A stretch of 64,000 nt of DNA. Origin: Nitrosopumilus zosterae. GTDB lineage: Archaea; Thermoproteota; Nitrososphaeria; Nitrososphaerales; Nitrosopumilaceae. Every line of letters starts with the position of its first letter. Position 1 is the stretch's first letter. A program made the translations under genes and the position numbers. A model generated the notes under the pieces. That model saw only the letters and a list, made by a program, of their open reading frames with translations. It ran no database searches and had not been told where the DNA came from. Shown here one piece after another: positions 62,842 to 64,000 of the stretch. The stretch lies in contig NZ_AP026695.1 of NCBI RefSeq assembly GCF_025998175.1, forward strand, positions 1 through 64,000. Reading direction: 5' to 3'.

Positions 62842-63336
62842 ATGAATGGATTGTTAATAGGACGATTCCAGCCTTTTCACTTGGGTCATCTTGAGGCATT
62901 ACGATTTGCACTATCTAAAGTAGATAGATTATGGATAGGTTTGGGCAGCTCAAATAAACCTACAGAAAAAAACAATCCATTTTCTGCAGAAGAACGAAGA
63001 GAAATGATTCTTTCATCAATTAATGATTCTATGAAAAAGCGAATTTCAATTTATTTTATTCCTGATTTGGATAATCATGTTAAATGGATTGAGAAAATAG
63101 ATACTATTGTACCTAAATTTGATATAGTTTTTTCTAATGATGAATTAACAAATCATCTGTATTCTAAAAGAACAGTCAAAGTAGTTCCAATTCCATTTTT
63201 GAAAAGAAATGAATTATCTGGAACCAATATTAGAAATTTGATAATTAGCGATCAAAAATGGGATCATCTTGTTCCTGAAGGGACAAAAAATTTTTTGATA
63301 AACACTAGCGCCAATGATCGTTTAAAAAATCTCTAA
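62842..63336 (+). CDS. nadM: nicotinamide-nucleotide adenylyltransferase
   Basis: NAD synthesis. 164 aa from ATG 62842; the long frame from 62731 only overlaps rtcA. GRFQPFHLGHLEAL holds the HxGH nucleotidyltransferase motif and ELSGTNIRNLI the C-terminal ISTTxxR-like motif. Confidence 0.93.
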   Translation: MNGLLIGRFQPFHLGHLEALRFALSKVDRLWIGLGSSNKPTEKNNPFSAEERREMILSSINDSMKKRISIYFIPDLDNHVKWIEKIDTIVPKFDIVFSNDELTNHLYSKRTVKVVPIPFLKRNELSGTNIRNLIISDQKWDHLVPEGTKNFLINTSANDRLKNL

Positions 63337-63375
63337 TTATAAATAAACCCCATAACACACTGTGATAGATAACAT

Positions 63376-64000
63376 ATGGAATATCTTTCAATGCTTCCAG
63401 GTCCAACAAATGTACCTAATAGAGTAATGAGAGCAATGCTTGCACCTATTATTAATCACAGAAGTGATGATTTTGTTGAATTATACACTGACGTAGTAGA
63501 AAAAACTCAACAAGTATTTGAAACACAAAATGATATCGTTGCTTTATCTGCATCTGGAACTGGTGCTGTTGAAGCTGGTGTTGTAAATTTAGTTAAAAAA
63601 GGTGATAAAATCATAATTCCTGTAAATGGAGAATTTAGTAACAGATTAGCACAACTAATTGAAGGACAAGGAGCTAATGTTGTTAAACTACAAACTCCAC
63701 CTGGAGAAAATGCAACTTTTGATCAAGTAAAAGAAGCATTTGACAATAATAAAGATGTTAAAGCATTCTACGTTGTTCACAATGAAACTTCTACTGGTAC
63801 AATGGTAAATTATCTTGATAAAGTGTCTGATTTGACATCTAGAAATGACGCATTCTATGTTGTAGATTCTGTTTCATTGCTTGGTGGTGCTCAATTACCA
63901 GTGGATAAATGGAATATTGATGTATGTATGACTGGCGCACAAAAAGCAATTGCAGCTCCACCAGGCATTTCACCAATATCTGTTAGTGCTAAAGCCAAAA
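63376..64000 (+). CDS. class V aminotransferase (alanine-glyoxylate/serine-pyruvate type), 3' end outside window
   Basis: 208 codons to the window edge. MEYLSMLPGPTNVPNRVM and HRSDDFVELY at the start, ALSASGTGAVEAGVVNLV, VVDSVSLLGG for PLP, and the lysine in TGAQKAIAAPPG. Close in type to alanine-glyoxylate transaminase. Same strand as nadM, 39 bases later. Confidence 0.9.
   Translation, partial: MEYLSMLPGPTNVPNRVMRAMLAPIINHRSDDFVELYTDVVEKTQQVFETQNDIVALSASGTGAVEAGVVNLVKKGDKIIIPVNGEFSNRLAQLIEGQGANVVKLQTPPGENATFDQVKEAFDNNKDVKAFYVVHNETSTGTMVNYLDKVSDLTSRNDAFYVVDSVSLLGGAQLPVDKWNIDVCMTGAQKAIAAPPGISPISVSAKAK

Overview
The window is a stretch of chromosome from an ammonia-oxidising archaeon of the Nitrososphaerota (Thaumarchaeota), most like the Nitrosopumilus/Nitrosarchaeum group. 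The basis is the gene set: family D DNA polymerase, Orc1/Cdc6, GINS, PCNA, thermosome, RpoL/TFS, GGGP synthase, archaeal CCA-adding enzyme, UPF0200/UPF0201, BluB and CobJ for cobalamin, a membrane-anchored cupredoxin and many small zinc proteins. DNA is AT-rich, genes are closely packed on both strands, and GTG/TTG starts are common. TATA-like boxes often lie about 26 bases before the start codon, as expected for leaderless mRNAs; I used this to choose several starts. There is no rRNA, CRISPR array or recognisable transposase.

1-16 kb: a replication and core-metabolism block. The PolD small subunit (cut by the window edge) converges on orc1/cdc6. Upstream of orc1/cdc6 is a 479-bp AT-rich gap with two identical 23-bp boxes and one inverted degenerate box, all resembling origin recognition boxes; this is a strong replication-origin candidate. 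Then come small DNA-binding-type genes, GGGP synthase, the PolD large subunit, SHMT, thermosome, glutamine synthetase, GINS, an AN1 zinc finger, an SDR and an SQR-like flavoprotein.

17-20 kb: a tRNA-Pro(GGG) gene whose last 16 bases recur exactly 2.6 kb downstream. The enclosed segment carries a Kef-type antiporter of higher GC content and looks like a small integrated element, without a visible integrase.

20-32 kb: RNA and nucleotide functions (COG2112 kinase-cca-thpR; UPF0200-UPF0201; prs-trmG10-rnz-sir2 in one tight run), an MscS channel, a KamA-like radical SAM enzyme and a second CPA2 antiporter.

33-45 kb: transport and signalling (APC permease, VIT transporter, UspA, an odd J-domain protein, a Cache-HAMP class III cyclase), redox proteins (cupredoxin, 7Fe/8Fe ferredoxin with a tandem upstream operator-like repeat), PLP enzymes, a dual-specificity phosphatase and a tandem pair of short paralogous genes.

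44.5-64 kb: rpoL-tfs-pcna-lysC on one strand, an exported DUF7482-like protein, cobJ, tyrS, a DegT aminotransferase coupled to an MtrA-like corrinoid-type domain, a dUTPase-like enzyme, a PfkB kinase, a PEF-CTERM-like surface protein, cyclophilin, several unreported-type mini zinc proteins, an AT-rich gene desert, tRNA-Arg(CCT) with a probable D-loop intron, BluB, tRNA-Val(GAC) with C33, a LEA14-like protein, CopD-like protein, RtcA, NadM and the start of an alanine-glyoxylate-type aminotransferase cut by the right edge.
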